Notes: generated by a model from the letters alone, not told the origin. A stretch of DNA of 64,000 bases from Phyllobacterium endophyticum (GCF_003010935.1 NZ_PGGN01000006.1:186001-250000); one strand, 5' to 3'. Shown: positions 44,386 to 54,935, counted from the first letter of the stretch. Made by a program: numbers and translations.

Positions 44386-45477
44386 ATGACGGGGCTCGAT
44401 TTTGAAAGCGGACCGGCAGGACGTTTGCCAATCGGCGTGAATTCCGGGATGGTGATGACCGTTCAGGGTCCGGTTCCGGTCGCTGAAATGGGCATCACGC
44501 TGATGCACGAGCATATCCTGCTCGATGGTGCAAGTTCATGGAAGTGCCCATGTCATCTCGAAGAAAGGGCGATCGCGCAGCAGCCCGTCTCGATAGAAAT
44601 CATCGGCGAGCTGCGCATGAATCCATATATGAATCGCGATAACGTTTCCCTGGACGATTCCGACCTTGCCCTTTCCGAGCTCAAGCGCTTTCAGGCGCTC
44701 GGCGGCCACACAGTCGTTGATCCCACCAATATTGGCATTGGCAGGGACCCGGTGAAGCTGCGGCGGATCTCGCGCATGTCCAATCTGAAGATCGTCATGG
44801 GCTCCGGGTTCTACCTCCAGCATACCCATCCCGAATGGCTGAAAGACATGGATGTCGATGCCGTCACCGAATTTATCGTCAATGATGTTGGCGGCAAGGA
44901 CACCCAGCCCGAGATAATGGCAGGAATTATCGGCGAGGTCGGCGTCAGCAAGGATTTCACATCCGAAGAGCGCAAGTCGCTGCGCGCCTCGGCCCGCGCG
45001 TCTCGACTTACGGGGGTTCCGCTCTCGATTCATTTGCCAGGCTGGGAGCGTCTGGCCAATGAAGTGCTGGACATTGTCGAGCATGAGGGCGCTGACCTGC
45101 GCCACACCATTCTCTGCCACATGAACCCCAGCCATGAGGACTTGCCCTATCAGGCGAGCCTTGCCGAGCGCGGTGCGCTTCTGGAATATGACATGATCGG
45201 CATGGACTATTACTATGCCGATCAGGATGCCCAATCGCCTTCCGACGAACAGAATGCCCGTGCCATCCGCTCTCTCGTCGACATGGGCTTCGGCGACCGC
45301 ATTCTGCTTTCGCAGGACGTCTTCCTGAAGATGATGCTCACACGCTACGGCGGCTTCGGCTACGGCTATATCCTCAAGCACTTCGTGCCGCGCCTGAAGC
45401 GCCATGGCGTCGACGCTGCAACCATCGAGCGCATGCTTGCCGACAACCCGAAATCTGTATTTTCCGCGGCGGCCTGA
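44386..45477 (+). CDS. Phosphotriesterase-family (PHP-like) metal hydrolase
   Basis: 363 residues, (beta/alpha)8-type amidohydrolase. The HxH site is MHEHILLDG near residue 41. Where true phosphotriesterases and lactonases have a carboxylated lysine, this one has a glutamate (GIIGEVGVSK), as in the E. coli PHP group. The later metal residues are in LSIHLPGWER, LCHMNPSH and SQDVFLK. The natural substrate is probably an ester or lactone delivered by the ABC transporter, not an organophosphate. The start abuts the permease stop. Confidence 0.85.
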   Translation: MTGLDFESGPAGRLPIGVNSGMVMTVQGPVPVAEMGITLMHEHILLDGASSWKCPCHLEERAIAQQPVSIEIIGELRMNPYMNRDNVSLDDSDLALSELKRFQALGGHTVVDPTNIGIGRDPVKLRRISRMSNLKIVMGSGFYLQHTHPEWLKDMDVDAVTEFIVNDVGGKDTQPEIMAGIIGEVGVSKDFTSEERKSLRASARASRLTGVPLSIHLPGWERLANEVLDIVEHEGADLRHTILCHMNPSHEDLPYQASLAERGALLEYDMIGMDYYYADQDAQSPSDEQNARAIRSLVDMGFGDRILLSQDVFLKMMLTRYGGFGYGYILKHFVPRLKRHGVDAATIERMLADNPKSVFSAAA

Positions 45478-45505
45478 TCGCTGCTTTTTGCTACAAGGAG
45501 TTTTC

Positions 45506-46276
45506 ATGTCCAGACACAAAGTTCTTCTCGCGGGCGAGTCGTGGGTCTCCACTGCCACCCATATCAAGGGTTTCGATCAGTTCCCGACGGTCACGTACCA
45601 CACAGGCGCCGACGAGTTGCTGAAGGCGCTGAAGGACAGTGATTTCGACGTGAAATTCATGCCTGCGCACGAAGCGCAACGGGATTTTCCGCAGACCATC
45701 GAGGCGTTGTCAGAGTACGAGGCAATCATTCTTTCCGACATCGGCGCCAACACACTGCTGTTGCATCCCGACACATGGATACACTCGAAGACCACGCCGA
45801 ACCGCCTTCGCCTGTTGCGTGATTACGTCGGCAATGGCGGTGCATTGCTGATGTTTGGAGGTTACTACAGTTTCCAGGGCATCAACGGCGGCGCGCGCTA
45901 TCACAGAACTGCGGTCGAAGAAGTCCTGCCCGTCACCTGCCTCTCCGTCGATGACCGCATCGAGGTCCCTGAAGGCTTCACCCCCGTCGTCACCGGCGCC
46001 GGCGACCATCCCATCCTGCAGGGTCTCGGCAAGGATTGGCCGATCCTCCTTGGATACAACGAAGTCACGGTCAAGGACGATGCGGAAGTTCTTGCTACCG
46101 TATCCACCGACTATGGCTCGCAGCCGCTGCTCGTCACGGGAACCTATGGCAAGGGCCGTACGCTTGCCTGGACGTCGGATGTGGGACCCCATTGGCTGCC
46201 GTCGGAATTCATCGCATGGAAGGGCTACAAGACACTGTTTGAACAGATGCTCGCCTGGGCGGTCGCAAAAGATTGA
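45506..46276 (+). CDS. GATase1-like protein (DUF1355 type)
   Basis: 256 residues from the ATG at 45506 after an AAGGAG site. Class I glutamine-amidotransferase-like fold with EAIILSDIGANTLLLHPDTW and GGALLMFGGYYSFQGINGGA. The position of the catalytic cysteine in true amidotransferases is occupied by FGGYYSF, so hydrolase or transferase activity is doubtful. It occurs with sugar-acid and amide-degrading operons elsewhere. It is joined to the next gene by overlapping stop and TTG start. Confidence 0.8.
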   Translation: MSRHKVLLAGESWVSTATHIKGFDQFPTVTYHTGADELLKALKDSDFDVKFMPAHEAQRDFPQTIEALSEYEAIILSDIGANTLLLHPDTWIHSKTTPNRLRLLRDYVGNGGALLMFGGYYSFQGINGGARYHRTAVEEVLPVTCLSVDDRIEVPEGFTPVVTGAGDHPILQGLGKDWPILLGYNEVTVKDDAEVLATVSTDYGSQPLLVTGTYGKGRTLAWTSDVGPHWLPSEFIAWKGYKTLFEQMLAWAVAKD

Positions 46277-47538
46277 CCCAAAGCACGATTGATACCAGCG
46301 CCCGGATCGACGGTGAGCGCCTCCTGAAACGGCTGGACGAGTTTGCTGCCATTGGCGCCACACCCGCCGGAGGCGTCAACCGCCAGGCGCTTTCCGTCGA
46401 AGACCGCGCTGCAAGGGCAAGGCTCGCAGCTCTGGCGCAGGAGCGCGGCTTTGCCGTGTTCCAGGATCCGATGGCAAATCTCTTCATTCGCAGACCCGGC
46501 GTCTCCGACGACCTCCCGCCCTTCCTCATCGGCAGCCATCTCGATAGCCAGCCGATGGGGGGGCGGTTTGATGGCGCGCTTGGCACCTTGTCAGCTTTCG
46601 AAGTGCTTGAGACGTTGGAGGACGCCGGCATCCGAACTCCTATGGCTGTGGAAGTCGTCGCCTGGACAAATGAGGAGGGCAGCCAGTACTCGCCCGGCTG
46701 CATGGGTTCGATGGCATTTGCCTCGGGTGCGATCCCCGGCGAATGGCAGGCGGCCCGCTCTCCTGACGGGAAAGTGCTCGGCGAAGAGCTCACAGCAACG
46801 CTCGACGCGCTTCCTCGAGCGATCCAGCGTCCCTTGGGAGGTGCAGTCTCCGGTTACCTTGAGGTTCATATCGAGCAGGGGCCGACGCTCGAGCGCGAGA
46901 ACATCCCTATCGGCATCGTTCATGCCATTCAGGGCACGCGATGGCTTGAGGTCGTCGTCACTGGTCAGACTGCCCATGCAGGCACGACGCAACTCTCGTT
47001 CCGCCGCGATCCGCTCGTGGCAGTCACCGATGCGCTGCAGGACCTTTACAATACCGTCATGCCCAATGATGAGCGTGCCCGGCTCACAATCGGTCGCATC
47101 TCGGTAGAGCCCGCTTCGATCAACGCTATCCCCGGCAAGGTATCCTTCAGTGTCGACCTCCGCCATCCGGACGCCGCCGAACTGGCGCGGCTTGAGAACC
47201 ATGTTCGCGCCATTTGCGAAACCAAGGCCTCTGCGCTTGGCTGCGAAGCAACCATCCGCCGCACATTCGACATGCCTCCAGCGCAGTTTTCGCCGTCGCT
47301 GCTGCAGGCGGTCGAACAGGCCGCATCACGCCTTGCAGTCCCGTTCAGGCCAATGCTGTCTGGCGCCTTCCACGACGCGCTTTTCCTCGCGCGCGTAACA
47401 GACGCCGCCATGATTTTCGTGCCTTGCCGCGATGGACTCAGCCATAACGAAGCCGAATTCGTTGAGCCGGAACACTGCGTCCTCGGCGCTCAGGTCCTGC
47501 TGCACTCTACCCTGGCCGCCTTGGCTGCTTACCGATGA
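46273..47538 (+). CDS. M20-family amidase (N-carbamoyl-amino-acid hydrolase-like)
   Basis: 421 residues from a TTG overlapping the previous stop (ATTGA). Di-zinc ligands are in IGSHLDSQPMGGRFDGALG, WTNEEGSQYSPGCMGS, EVHIEQGP and the C-terminal LSHNEAE. A dimerisation/lid domain is inserted at about 215-330 (VTGQTAHAGTTQ). This is the AmaB/HyuC/ureidoglycolate hydrolase group, which cleaves carbamoyl or ureido amides. As last gene of the operon it may finish degradation of the imported compound. Confidence 0.9.
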   Translation: MTQSTIDTSARIDGERLLKRLDEFAAIGATPAGGVNRQALSVEDRAARARLAALAQERGFAVFQDPMANLFIRRPGVSDDLPPFLIGSHLDSQPMGGRFDGALGTLSAFEVLETLEDAGIRTPMAVEVVAWTNEEGSQYSPGCMGSMAFASGAIPGEWQAARSPDGKVLGEELTATLDALPRAIQRPLGGAVSGYLEVHIEQGPTLERENIPIGIVHAIQGTRWLEVVVTGQTAHAGTTQLSFRRDPLVAVTDALQDLYNTVMPNDERARLTIGRISVEPASINAIPGKVSFSVDLRHPDAAELARLENHVRAICETKASALGCEATIRRTFDMPPAQFSPSLLQAVEQAASRLAVPFRPMLSGAFHDALFLARVTDAAMIFVPCRDGLSHNEAEFVEPEHCVLGAQVLLHSTLAALAAYR

Positions 47539-47595
47539 TCCATCTCGCATCAATCGAGTGAAGCGCTAGAGCAAGTTTTGTCTATCAGAGTCGTT

Positions 47596-48429
47596 CTAGA
47601 TCATCTCCAGCGGCCGCTTTCGGCTTGGCGGCGGAAATGCCTCGTCGAGGATCGCGATCTGACCGGCGCTCAGCTTTACTTCAAGTGCACGGCAATTCTC
47701 GTGAATATGTTTGGACGTACTCGACTTCGGTATGGCGATAACGCCCTCCTGGCTGAGGACGAATGCCAGCGCCACCGCAGCTGGGGTCACACCGCACTCC
47801 TTGGCGACCCGTGTCAAAGCGGGATGGTTCAGCATTCGGCCCTGTTCGATCGGCGAATAGGCCATCAACGGAATTTTTCGTGACTGGCACCAGGGTAGAA
47901 GGGCGAATTCGACGCCGCGGCGGCTCAAATTGTAGAGAACCTGGTTGCTTGCGGCGGTCTTGCCCCCGCTCACCGAGTCAAGCTCTTCCATATCCTCCAC
48001 ATCGAAATTGCTGACGCCCCAATAGCGGATTTTACCCGCCTTGATGAGTTCCTCGAAGGCGGCGACCGTTTCCTCCAATGGATGTCCGCCTCGCCAGTGC
48101 AGAAGATAGAGGTCGATTGTCTCGCATTTCAGCCGTTTCAGGCTGCGTTCGCAGGCGAGCACCGTGCCCCGGCGCGAAGCGTTCGATGGCAGGACCTTGC
48201 TTACGAGAAAAACATCCTTGCGGCGTCCTTCGATTGCCTCGCCGACAACCTCCTCCGCCCCGCCATCCCCATACATTTCCGCCGTATCGATCAGGCTCAT
48301 GCCGAGATCGAGGCCAAGCCGCAGCGCGTCGGCCTCCTGATGAAACTGCCGGCCGTCCTCGCCCATGAACCAGGTGCCCTGACCAAGTATCGGCACCATT
48401 TCACCAGAGGGAAGTGCAGTATGCCTCAT
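47596..48429 (-). CDS. Aldo/keto reductase
   Basis: 277 residues. TIM-barrel AKR with the catalytic tetrad visible: DTAEMYGDG (Asp, Tyr), SKVLPSNA (Lys) and LLHWRG (His); the NADPH motif near the C-terminus is [13 protein letters not shown]. It should reduce an aldehyde or ketone with NADPH; substrate unknown. It converges on the M20 amidase with 57 bases between stops. Confidence 0.92.
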   Translation of the reverse strand: MRHTALPSGEMVPILGQGTWFMGEDGRQFHQEADALRLGLDLGMSLIDTAEMYGDGGAEEVVGEAIEGRRKDVFLVSKVLPSNASRRGTVLACERSLKRLKCETIDLYLLHWRGGHPLEETVAAFEELIKAGKIRYWGVSNFDVEDMEELDSVSGGKTAASNQVLYNLSRRGVEFALLPWCQSRKIPLMAYSPIEQGRMLNHPALTRVAKECGVTPAAVALAFVLSQEGVIAIPKSSTSKHIHENCRALEVKLSAGQIAILDEAFPPPSRKRPLEMI

Positions 48430-48549
48430 CGCTATTCACCTCGCTGTCGATTATTGCTGTTCATCGCCCGGAAGTGGGACCCCGTCTGATCATCGCGCAA
48501 CTGCGCCGCGAATGGAAGGCTACGTTGCGCATGCGGCGCCCCGCTGTTG

Positions 48550-49620
48550 TCATGTCAGCGTAAACACGGCGCATGGCAAGGCAATGCCGCGGAGCTTGTG
48601 CTCGCCGAGCGGGATCAGCGGCTGTGTCGTTTCTGCGGCAAACGTGCCGGACAGCAACAAGGTCTGGCCGAGAGGCCGGCAAAGGCCCTGCAGGCGGCTC
48701 ACCAGGTTCACGGCTGGACCGATCGCGGTGAAATCCAGCCGGTCGGCAGTGCCGATATTGCCCCATAACATTTCGCCGAGATGCAGCGCCATCCCGAACG
48801 GCAGGGGCGGCGCGCCCTCTTCGGTGCGGACATGCTGAAGATGATCCATGCCGGCGCGGGCCGCAGCGACCGCACGCAGTGCCGCCTCGCATGCAGCAGC
48901 CGTGTCGCGCTGGCCGCCGATCGGAAAGATGGCCAGCACCCCATCTCCAATGAATTTCAGGACCTCTCCTCCGAAAGCATGGACGGCACCGGCAATCCGG
49001 TCGAACCACGCATCGAGGGCAGCGATGACCTGTTTCGCCTCGGCCGCTTCCGATAGTTCCGTGAAGCCGCGCAGATCGGCAAAAAGCAGGGCTGCCTGTA
49101 TCGTCTCCCCGGGCCCGCGCCGCAGGCGGCCGGCCAGCACCTGTGCCGCACTGCGTCGTCCAAGATAGGCCGTCAGCAGGGCTGACGTGGTTGAGCGTGC
49201 GGCGAGCAAGGCTAGCGGCGCGGCGGCAAAGCGCGCAACTTCGCGCAAGCGTTCCGATTCGGAGCTGCTGAAAGGCCTGCTCGCCTTCCAGGCGAGTACG
49301 GCACCGTCACCCGCCCCGGCAAAATCCTCCTGTGCAACACCCGTGCCTATGCCCGCGAGCCAGTTGCGGGCGACATTGCCTGGGCCGGCGCCAGCAGGCA
49401 GGGCAAGGTTCAGCGCCTCGATCACCTTCCCCGTGTCGGCGCGCCACAGCCAGGTGCGCCGCTCGATGATCGGGTGCGGAGCCGCTTGCGTAAGCGCGCC
49501 TCCCGCCAGCTTCATGCCATCGGCGATGAGCCGGTCTGCAAGCTCCGTGAGGAAGGCATCCCCGTCAGGCGCGTTGATCGCCTCATCGACCAGATAGGTA
49601 AGCGCGGACGGCAGTTGCAT
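48550..49620 (-). CDS. Class III adenylate/guanylate cyclase
   Basis: About 356 residues from the ATG at 49620 (MQLPSALTYL); ATGs at 49629 and 49632 are alternatives. N-terminal half without a clear family, Ala/Leu rich. Cyclase homology domain at about 180-355, with ALLFADLRGFTELSE (first metal Asp) and LKFIGDGVLAIFP (second), and GEMLWGNIGTADRLDFTAIGPAVN. Soluble; product cAMP presumed. It is divergent from the SRPBCC gene. Confidence 0.88.
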   Translation of the reverse strand: MQLPSALTYLVDEAINAPDGDAFLTELADRLIADGMKLAGGALTQAAPHPIIERRTWLWRADTGKVIEALNLALPAGAGPGNVARNWLAGIGTGVAQEDFAGAGDGAVLAWKASRPFSSSESERLREVARFAAAPLALLAARSTTSALLTAYLGRRSAAQVLAGRLRRGPGETIQAALLFADLRGFTELSEAAEAKQVIAALDAWFDRIAGAVHAFGGEVLKFIGDGVLAIFPIGGQRDTAAACEAALRAVAAARAGMDHLQHVRTEEGAPPLPFGMALHLGEMLWGNIGTADRLDFTAIGPAVNLVSRLQGLCRPLGQTLLLSGTFAAETTQPLIPLGEHKLRGIALPCAVFTLT

Positions 49621-49741
49621 GGCCGTCATCATGCAACCAAGCTGGAGCCCTGTCACGACCTTTTGTTTCTTGCGCGAAATCCCGATTGGCTTAGATTATG
49701 CGAATGCGATTGCTATTGCGCCGAGCCGGGAGGGATCGCCG

Positions 49742-50176
49742 ATGACAGAGACGCTATACAGTGAGATCGAGATTGCTGCCCCGCAGGCAACGGTCTTCGC
49801 CTTCTTCACCGACCCCGACAAGATCTTGCGCTGGATGGGTACGAAAGCGACCGTCGAACCACATCCGGGTGGCATCTATCTGCTCAGCATGAATGACACG
49901 CAAACGGCCCGGGGCCAGTTCACGGAGGTGATTCCGGTCCATCGCCTGGCCTACAGCTTCGGTTGGGAGGGACACGAGACTGTGCCGCCGGGTTCGGGAT
50001 TGATAGAGATCGACCTTGTTGAGAAGAACGGGGGCACCCTGGTGCGCTTCACCCATAACGGGCTTCCCGACGAGCAGGAACGCGCCAGCCACGAAAAGGG
50101 CTGGAACCACTATCTGCGCAGGCTCTCCATAGCCGCATCTGGCGGCGACCCCGGACCGGATACACATCTCGACTGA
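49742..50176 (+). CDS. SRPBCC-fold (AHSA1-type) protein
   Basis: 144 residues from the ATG at 49742 after GGGAGGGA. START-like fold: IEIAAPQATVFAFFTDPDKILRWMG at the N-terminus and GWNHYLRRLSIAA at the C-terminus. These proteins bind hydrophobic ligands; toxin resistance, stress and co-chaperone roles are known in relatives. It converges on kdpC. Confidence 0.87.
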   Translation: MTETLYSEIEIAAPQATVFAFFTDPDKILRWMGTKATVEPHPGGIYLLSMNDTQTARGQFTEVIPVHRLAYSFGWEGHETVPPGSGLIEIDLVEKNGGTLVRFTHNGLPDEQERASHEKGWNHYLRRLSIAASGGDPGPDTHLD

Positions 50177-50223
50177 GAACCAGTCGCGGGCGTGGCAGCG
50201 CCGGGCCGGGTATCTGCGGTCAA

Positions 50224-50793
50224 CTACTGCACCGTCAGGCTGTCGAGTGCCTGATTGAGCGCCAGGACATTGACGACTGGCTCACCCATGAACCCGAGCT
50301 CGCGGCCCTGAACGTGTTGGTCGACGAGCTGGCGAACGCGAGCCGCATCGACACCCCGGGCTTTGGCGACGCGCGGAACCTGAAAATAGGCTCCTTCCGG
50401 CGAAATATGCGGGTCGAGACCGCTAGCGGATGTCGTGACCAGATCCATCGGTACGCGCGTAGCGGGATTGGTCGCCTGCAGTTCTGCCAGTTCCACCTCG
50501 ATGCGGCCGATGAGTTTCGGATTTGCCGGGCCGAGATTGGAACCGCTGGATGCGGCGGCATCATATCCGCTTCCCGCAGCAGACGGCCTGCCATGAAAGT
50601 ACTTTTCGGAGGTGAAAGCCTGGCCGATCAACGTCGAACCGATGATGGTGCCATCCTTCTCGACAAGGCTGCCATTGGCCCGCCGCGGGAACAGGACCTG
50701 GGCAATGCCCGTCATTGCGAGCGGATAGACAAGTCCCGTGATGATTGTGAAGGCGGTGATCATGATGATCGCAGGTCGGAGTTGTTTCAACAT
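50224..50793 (-). CDS. kdpC: Potassium-transporting ATPase subunit C
   Basis: 189 residues. One N-terminal membrane helix ([24 protein letters not shown]), then a soluble domain with [26 protein letters not shown] and [16 protein letters not shown], all KdpC marks. It assists KdpB in the ATP cycle. It starts eleven bases after kdpB and is the last gene of the operon: no kdpD/kdpE sensor pair follows, since the next gene is on the opposite strand. Confidence 0.96.
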   Translation of the reverse strand: MLKQLRPAIIMITAFTIITGLVYPLAMTGIAQVLFPRRANGSLVEKDGTIIGSTLIGQAFTSEKYFHGRPSAAGSGYDAAASSGSNLGPANPKLIGRIEVELAELQATNPATRVPMDLVTTSASGLDPHISPEGAYFQVPRVAKARGVDAARVRQLVDQHVQGRELGFMGEPVVNVLALNQALDSLTVQ

Positions 50794-50804
50794 CGGTATG
50801 ATCC

Positions 50805-52895
50805 TTATGCCAGGCCGAGACTTGTGATGATCACATCGATGGCTTTGATACCGGCGAAGGGAACGATGACGCCGCCCAGGCCATAGATGAGAAGGTTGCG
50901 GCTCAGGAGCGCGCCTGCCCCGACAGCCCTGTATTTGACGCCTCTCAGCGACAGCGGAATAAGCGCGACGATGATCAGCGCGTTGAAGATGATCGCCGAG
51001 AGAATGGCGCTCTGGGGTGTTTGCAGCCCCATGACGTTAAGCGCACCAAGTTGCGGATAGAAGGCCAGGAACATCGCCGGGATGATGGCGAAGTACTTCG
51101 CGATGTCATTTGCAATCGAGAAGGTCGTCAGCGCACCCCGTGTCATCAGCAATTGTTTGCCGATGCCGACAATCTCGATCAGCTTGGTGGGATCGCTGTC
51201 GAGATCGACCATGTTACCGGCCTCGCGAGCAGCCACGGTGCCGGTGTTCATGGCTACGCCGACGTCCGCCTGGGCAAGCGCCGGGGCATCGTTGGTGCCA
51301 TCGCCGCACATCGCGACGAGTTTCCCCTTCGACTGCTCCTCGCGAATAAGGTCGAGCTTGTTTTCCGGGGTTGCCTGCGCGAGGAAGTCATCGACGCCCG
51401 CCTCCGCGGCAATGGCAGCAGCGGTGAGCGGATTATCGCCGGTGATCATCACGGTGCGGATACCCATGCGGCGCAGCTCGGCGAACCGCTCGCGAATGCC
51501 ACCCTTGACGACATCCTTCAGGTATATGACGCCAAGCAGGTCGCCATCCCGGGCAACCGCGAGCGGTGTGCCGCCGCCTCTGGCGATCTGGCCGGCGATA
51601 CCCTGCAAATTCCGGACAACATCCGCTGTCGCACGTGTGGCAAGGGTCGTTCCGCTTGTCCCGGATGCAGCGGCGGTACGGTTGACATAGGCGAGAACGG
51701 CGTCGACCGCACCCTTGCGGATCGCCGATCCAACCATGTCGACGCCACTCATGCGGCTCTGTGCCGTGAAGGGCACGAAAGTCGCGTCCAGGCCGTGAGT
51801 GTCGCGGGCGGCGACGCCATACCTCTCCTGTGCAAGGATAACGATCGAACGGCCCTCGGGCGTCTCGTCCGCCAGCGAAGCTAGCTGGGCCGCATCGGCG
51901 AGTTCCTCGTCCGTCACGCCCTTGACCGGCAGGAACTCGGCTGCCTGCCTGTTTCCAAATGTGATCGTGCCGGTCTTGTCTAACAGCAAGGTGTCGACGT
52001 CACCCGCCGCTTCGACTGCCCGTCCCGACATCGCGAGCACATTGAACTGGATGAGCCGGTTCATTCCGGCAATTCCAATTGCCGACAGGAGTGCGCCGAT
52101 AGTAGTGGGAATCAAAGTCACGAAAAGCGCGACAAGCACGACGACTGGAATTGACCCGCCTGCGTAGGCTGCAAAGCTTGGAATCGTCGCTGTTGCCAGC
52201 ACGAAGATCAGCGTCATCCCGGCAAGGAGGATATTGAGCGCAATCTCGTTTGGCGTCTTCTTTCGTTCTGCACCTTCGACGAGCGCGATCATCCGGTCAA
52301 TGAAGGTCGAACCGGCTGCGGACGTGATGCGAACCCACAGCCAGTCCGACAGGACCTGCGTTCCACCGGTCACGGCAGAGCGGTCGCCGCCGGATTCGCG
52401 GATCACCGGAGCGGACTCGCCGGTGATTGCCGATTCGTTTACCGAGGCTATTCCCTCGATCACCTCGCCGTCAGACGGGATGATGTCGCCAGCCTCGATG
52501 AGGACGATATCGCCGACCTTGAGGCTCGCGCCGGGAACCAGCCTGAACGTCGTGCGGTCTTCGCCGGAAAGAAGCTTCGCCTGGGTTTCGGTTCGGGCCC
52601 TGCGTAGCGAGTCGGCCTGTGCCTTGCCGCGCCCCTCGGCCACCGCTTCGGCAAAGTTGGCAAAGAGCACGGTGAACCACAACCATATGATGATCTGGAA
52701 AGAAAAACCGAGGCTTGGCCCCCCTGTTGCCACGTCCTTGATGAAAAGTACCGTGGTCAGGGTTGAAACCACGGCGACGACGAACATCACCGGATTTTTT
52801 GCAAGTGTGCGCGGGTTCAGCTTCTTGAAGGCGCCCGCGATGGCAGGTGCAAGAATGGATGAGTCCATGAGACTCGGGGACTTGGACTGGCTCAT
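50805..52895 (-). CDS. kdpB: Potassium-transporting P-type ATPase subunit B
   Basis: 696 residues from the ATG at 52895 ([10 protein letters not shown]); the longer frame to 53033 overlaps kdpA and is rejected. Seven membrane segments. Phosphorylation motif [13 protein letters not shown], actuator motif AITGESAPV, and hinge [14 protein letters not shown] are intact. It hydrolyses ATP to drive K+ uptake through KdpA. Confidence 0.97.
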   Translation of the reverse strand: MSQSKSPSLMDSSILAPAIAGAFKKLNPRTLAKNPVMFVVAVVSTLTTVLFIKDVATGGPSLGFSFQIIIWLWFTVLFANFAEAVAEGRGKAQADSLRRARTETQAKLLSGEDRTTFRLVPGASLKVGDIVLIEAGDIIPSDGEVIEGIASVNESAITGESAPVIRESGGDRSAVTGGTQVLSDWLWVRITSAAGSTFIDRMIALVEGAERKKTPNEIALNILLAGMTLIFVLATATIPSFAAYAGGSIPVVVLVALFVTLIPTTIGALLSAIGIAGMNRLIQFNVLAMSGRAVEAAGDVDTLLLDKTGTITFGNRQAAEFLPVKGVTDEELADAAQLASLADETPEGRSIVILAQERYGVAARDTHGLDATFVPFTAQSRMSGVDMVGSAIRKGAVDAVLAYVNRTAAASGTSGTTLATRATADVVRNLQGIAGQIARGGGTPLAVARDGDLLGVIYLKDVVKGGIRERFAELRRMGIRTVMITGDNPLTAAAIAAEAGVDDFLAQATPENKLDLIREEQSKGKLVAMCGDGTNDAPALAQADVGVAMNTGTVAAREAGNMVDLDSDPTKLIEIVGIGKQLLMTRGALTTFSIANDIAKYFAIIPAMFLAFYPQLGALNVMGLQTPQSAILSAIIFNALIIVALIPLSLRGVKYRAVGAGALLSRNLLIYGLGGVIVPFAGIKAIDVIITSLGLA

Positions 52896-52950
52896 CTGAG
52901 ACTCCAGTTGTGAAATGTGAATTGACCCGTATGCGCCAGCCAGATGCGGC

Positions 52951-54654
52951 TCAGAATGTCTGGCCGAGGCCGATAGCGAGATGTTCGACAATCGGCCCGA
53001 CGGCGAGCGCCGGGAAGAACGTGAGACCGCCAACGATCAGGATGACACCGATGAGCAAGCCAACGAACAGGCCCCCATGGGTCGGGAATGTCCCCGGGGA
53101 TTCCGGAACGGTCTTCTTGGCGGCAAGGGAGCCAGCGATCGCCAGCGCCGGTATGATGACGAAGAACCGGCCCATCCACATCGAGATGCCAAGAGTAATG
53201 TTGTACCAGGGCGTGTTACCCGTCAGACCGCCGAAAGCCGAACCATTGTTCGCCGCAGCGGACGTATAGGCGTAGAGGATTTCGGAGAAGCCATGCGGAC
53301 CGGCGTTTGCGACGGAAGCAACCGCTGTTGGCAGGATGGTGCTTATCGCCGTAAAGCCCAGCATGGCCAGAGGCAGAACCAGGACGGCAAGCATGGCCAT
53401 CTTGACCTCCTTGGCTTCGATCTTCTTGCCAAGATATTCCGGTGTGCGGCCGACCATCAGGCCTGCCACGAAGACGGTGATGATCACGAACAGAAGCATG
53501 CCATAAAGCCCGGCTCCGACGCCGCCGATTATGACCTCGCCAAGCATCATGTTTATGAGGGGAATCATGCCGCCGAGCGCCATGAAGCTATCATGCATCG
53601 CGTTCACTGCACCGCAGGATGCAGCAGTCGTGATGACGGCGAAGAGCGCGGAGAGCGCTATGCCGAAGCGCGTCTCCTTGCCCTCCATGTTGCCGCCGTC
53701 CACTCCGAGCGCGTGAACCAGCGGGTTACCGGCAGCTTCGGCCCAATAACAGGCGGTTACACCTGCGAGGAAAAGAATGCCCATGGCAGCAAAGATCGCC
53801 CAACCCTGCCGCTGGTTGCCGGCCATGCGGCCGAACACATTCGTCAATGCCGCGCCGATGGCGAAAATCGTCACCATCTGGATCAGATTGGATACGGCGT
53901 CGGGATTTTCGAAGGGATGCGCGGAGTTGACGTTGAAGAACCCGCCGCCATTCGTGCCGAGCATCTTGATCGCAAGCTGGGAGGCAACAGGACCTAGGGC
54001 GATCGTCTGTCTGGCGCCTTCCAGCGTCGTCGCATCCACATAGGTGCCGAGTGTTTGCGGAACACCGAGATAGACATAGACGAGCGTCAGGATGATACAG
54101 GGTGGCAGCAAAATATAGAGCGTGCACCGGGTAAGATCGACCCAGAAATTGCCGATCGACTTGCCTGAAGCTCTGGTGAACCCGCGGATCAGTGCGATGG
54201 CAATAGCGATACCGGTTGCAGCCGATACGAAGTTCTGCACCGTGAAACCGGCCATTTGCACGAGGTAGGACATCGTGCTTTCGCCGCCATAGTTCTGCCA
54301 GTTCGTGTTTGTGACGAAGCTGATAGCCGTGTTGAACGCGAGTCCCGGCTCCGTCCCCCCCATTGCAGCAGGATTGAACGGAAGTGCACCCTGGAAGCGC
54401 TGCAGGCAATAGAGAACCAGAAAACCGGCCAGGCTGAAGACCAGCAATGAAGCACTATAGGTTGTCCAGCGCTGTTCTTCCCGCTCACTAGTTCCGGCCA
54501 TGCGGAATAGTGCTCGCTCAACGGGAACAAGAACAGGTGAAAGCAGCGTGCGATCACCATTGAAGACACGGGTCATGTAGCCGCCGAGCGGTTTCACGAG
54601 TAAGATGATGATGCTGCAGAACACGAGGATCTGCATCCAGCCGTTGACAGTCAT
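52951..54654 (-). CDS. kdpA: Potassium-transporting ATPase subunit A
   Basis: 567 residues from the ATG at 54654 ([12 protein letters not shown]); the frame is open upstream to 55044 but the family starts here. Ten or so membrane segments with four selectivity-filter-like loops, including [32 protein letters not shown] and NNGSAFGGL. It is the K+-binding channel-like subunit of the Kdp pump. Confidence 0.97.
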   Translation of the reverse strand: MTVNGWMQILVFCSIIILLVKPLGGYMTRVFNGDRTLLSPVLVPVERALFRMAGTSEREEQRWTTYSASLLVFSLAGFLVLYCLQRFQGALPFNPAAMGGTEPGLAFNTAISFVTNTNWQNYGGESTMSYLVQMAGFTVQNFVSAATGIAIAIALIRGFTRASGKSIGNFWVDLTRCTLYILLPPCIILTLVYVYLGVPQTLGTYVDATTLEGARQTIALGPVASQLAIKMLGTNGGGFFNVNSAHPFENPDAVSNLIQMVTIFAIGAALTNVFGRMAGNQRQGWAIFAAMGILFLAGVTACYWAEAAGNPLVHALGVDGGNMEGKETRFGIALSALFAVITTAASCGAVNAMHDSFMALGGMIPLINMMLGEVIIGGVGAGLYGMLLFVIITVFVAGLMVGRTPEYLGKKIEAKEVKMAMLAVLVLPLAMLGFTAISTILPTAVASVANAGPHGFSEILYAYTSAAANNGSAFGGLTGNTPWYNITLGISMWMGRFFVIIPALAIAGSLAAKKTVPESPGTFPTHGGLFVGLLIGVILIVGGLTFFPALAVGPIVEHLAIGLGQTF

Positions 54655-54752
54655 GTGTAGCTTTCCAGGCCTTGCCAGTGTGTACGAGGTGCCGTTTGAA
54701 GAATGCAGCCTGTCGGAGTTGTACCCGTCATGCCGTGATGATCGACGGTCGC

Positions 54753-54842
54753 TCAGAAACGCTCCGGACGAACGAGGGCATAGGTGAGATAGACGACGAG
54801 AAACAGGGTCACGGCGCCGCCAAGAAGAAGGTCGATAGACAA
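54753..54842 (-). CDS. kdpF: KdpF small subunit, TTG start
   Basis: A 29-residue single-helix peptide read from a TTG at 54842: (M)[16 protein letters not shown], then [12 protein letters not shown]. The RPERF ending is the KdpF hallmark. A GGGGCGG site precedes it. KdpF stabilises the KdpABC complex in the membrane. The gene is too short for most ORF searches. Confidence 0.85.
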   Translation of the reverse strand: MSIDLLLGGAVTLFLVVYLTYALVRPERF

Positions 54843-54854
54843 TTTGCCGCCCCT

Positions 54855-54935
54855 TCAGAGAATGTCGCAGATTTTGGTGTAGGCCATCGACAGGACGAAC
54901 AGCAAAATACCCGATGCGAGAACAATTATGTCCAT
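54855..54935 (-). CDS. 26-residue membrane peptide upstream of kdpF
   Basis: An ATG at 54935 after a strong CAGGAG site opens a 26-codon frame: [18 protein letters not shown] then YTKICDIL. It has one hydrophobic helix and a short Cys-containing tail. It ends 12 bases before the kdpF start and belongs to the same operon. I am not aware of a named function; similar short peptides ending in a C-D-x-L-like tail appear ahead of kdpF in some relatives, from memory. Confidence 0.7.
   Translation of the reverse strand: MDIIVLASGILLFVLSMAYTKICDIL

Noticed and set aside
44536-45567. 343-residue minus-strand frame
   Set aside because: Antisense to the phosphotriesterase-like gene with intact metal motifs.
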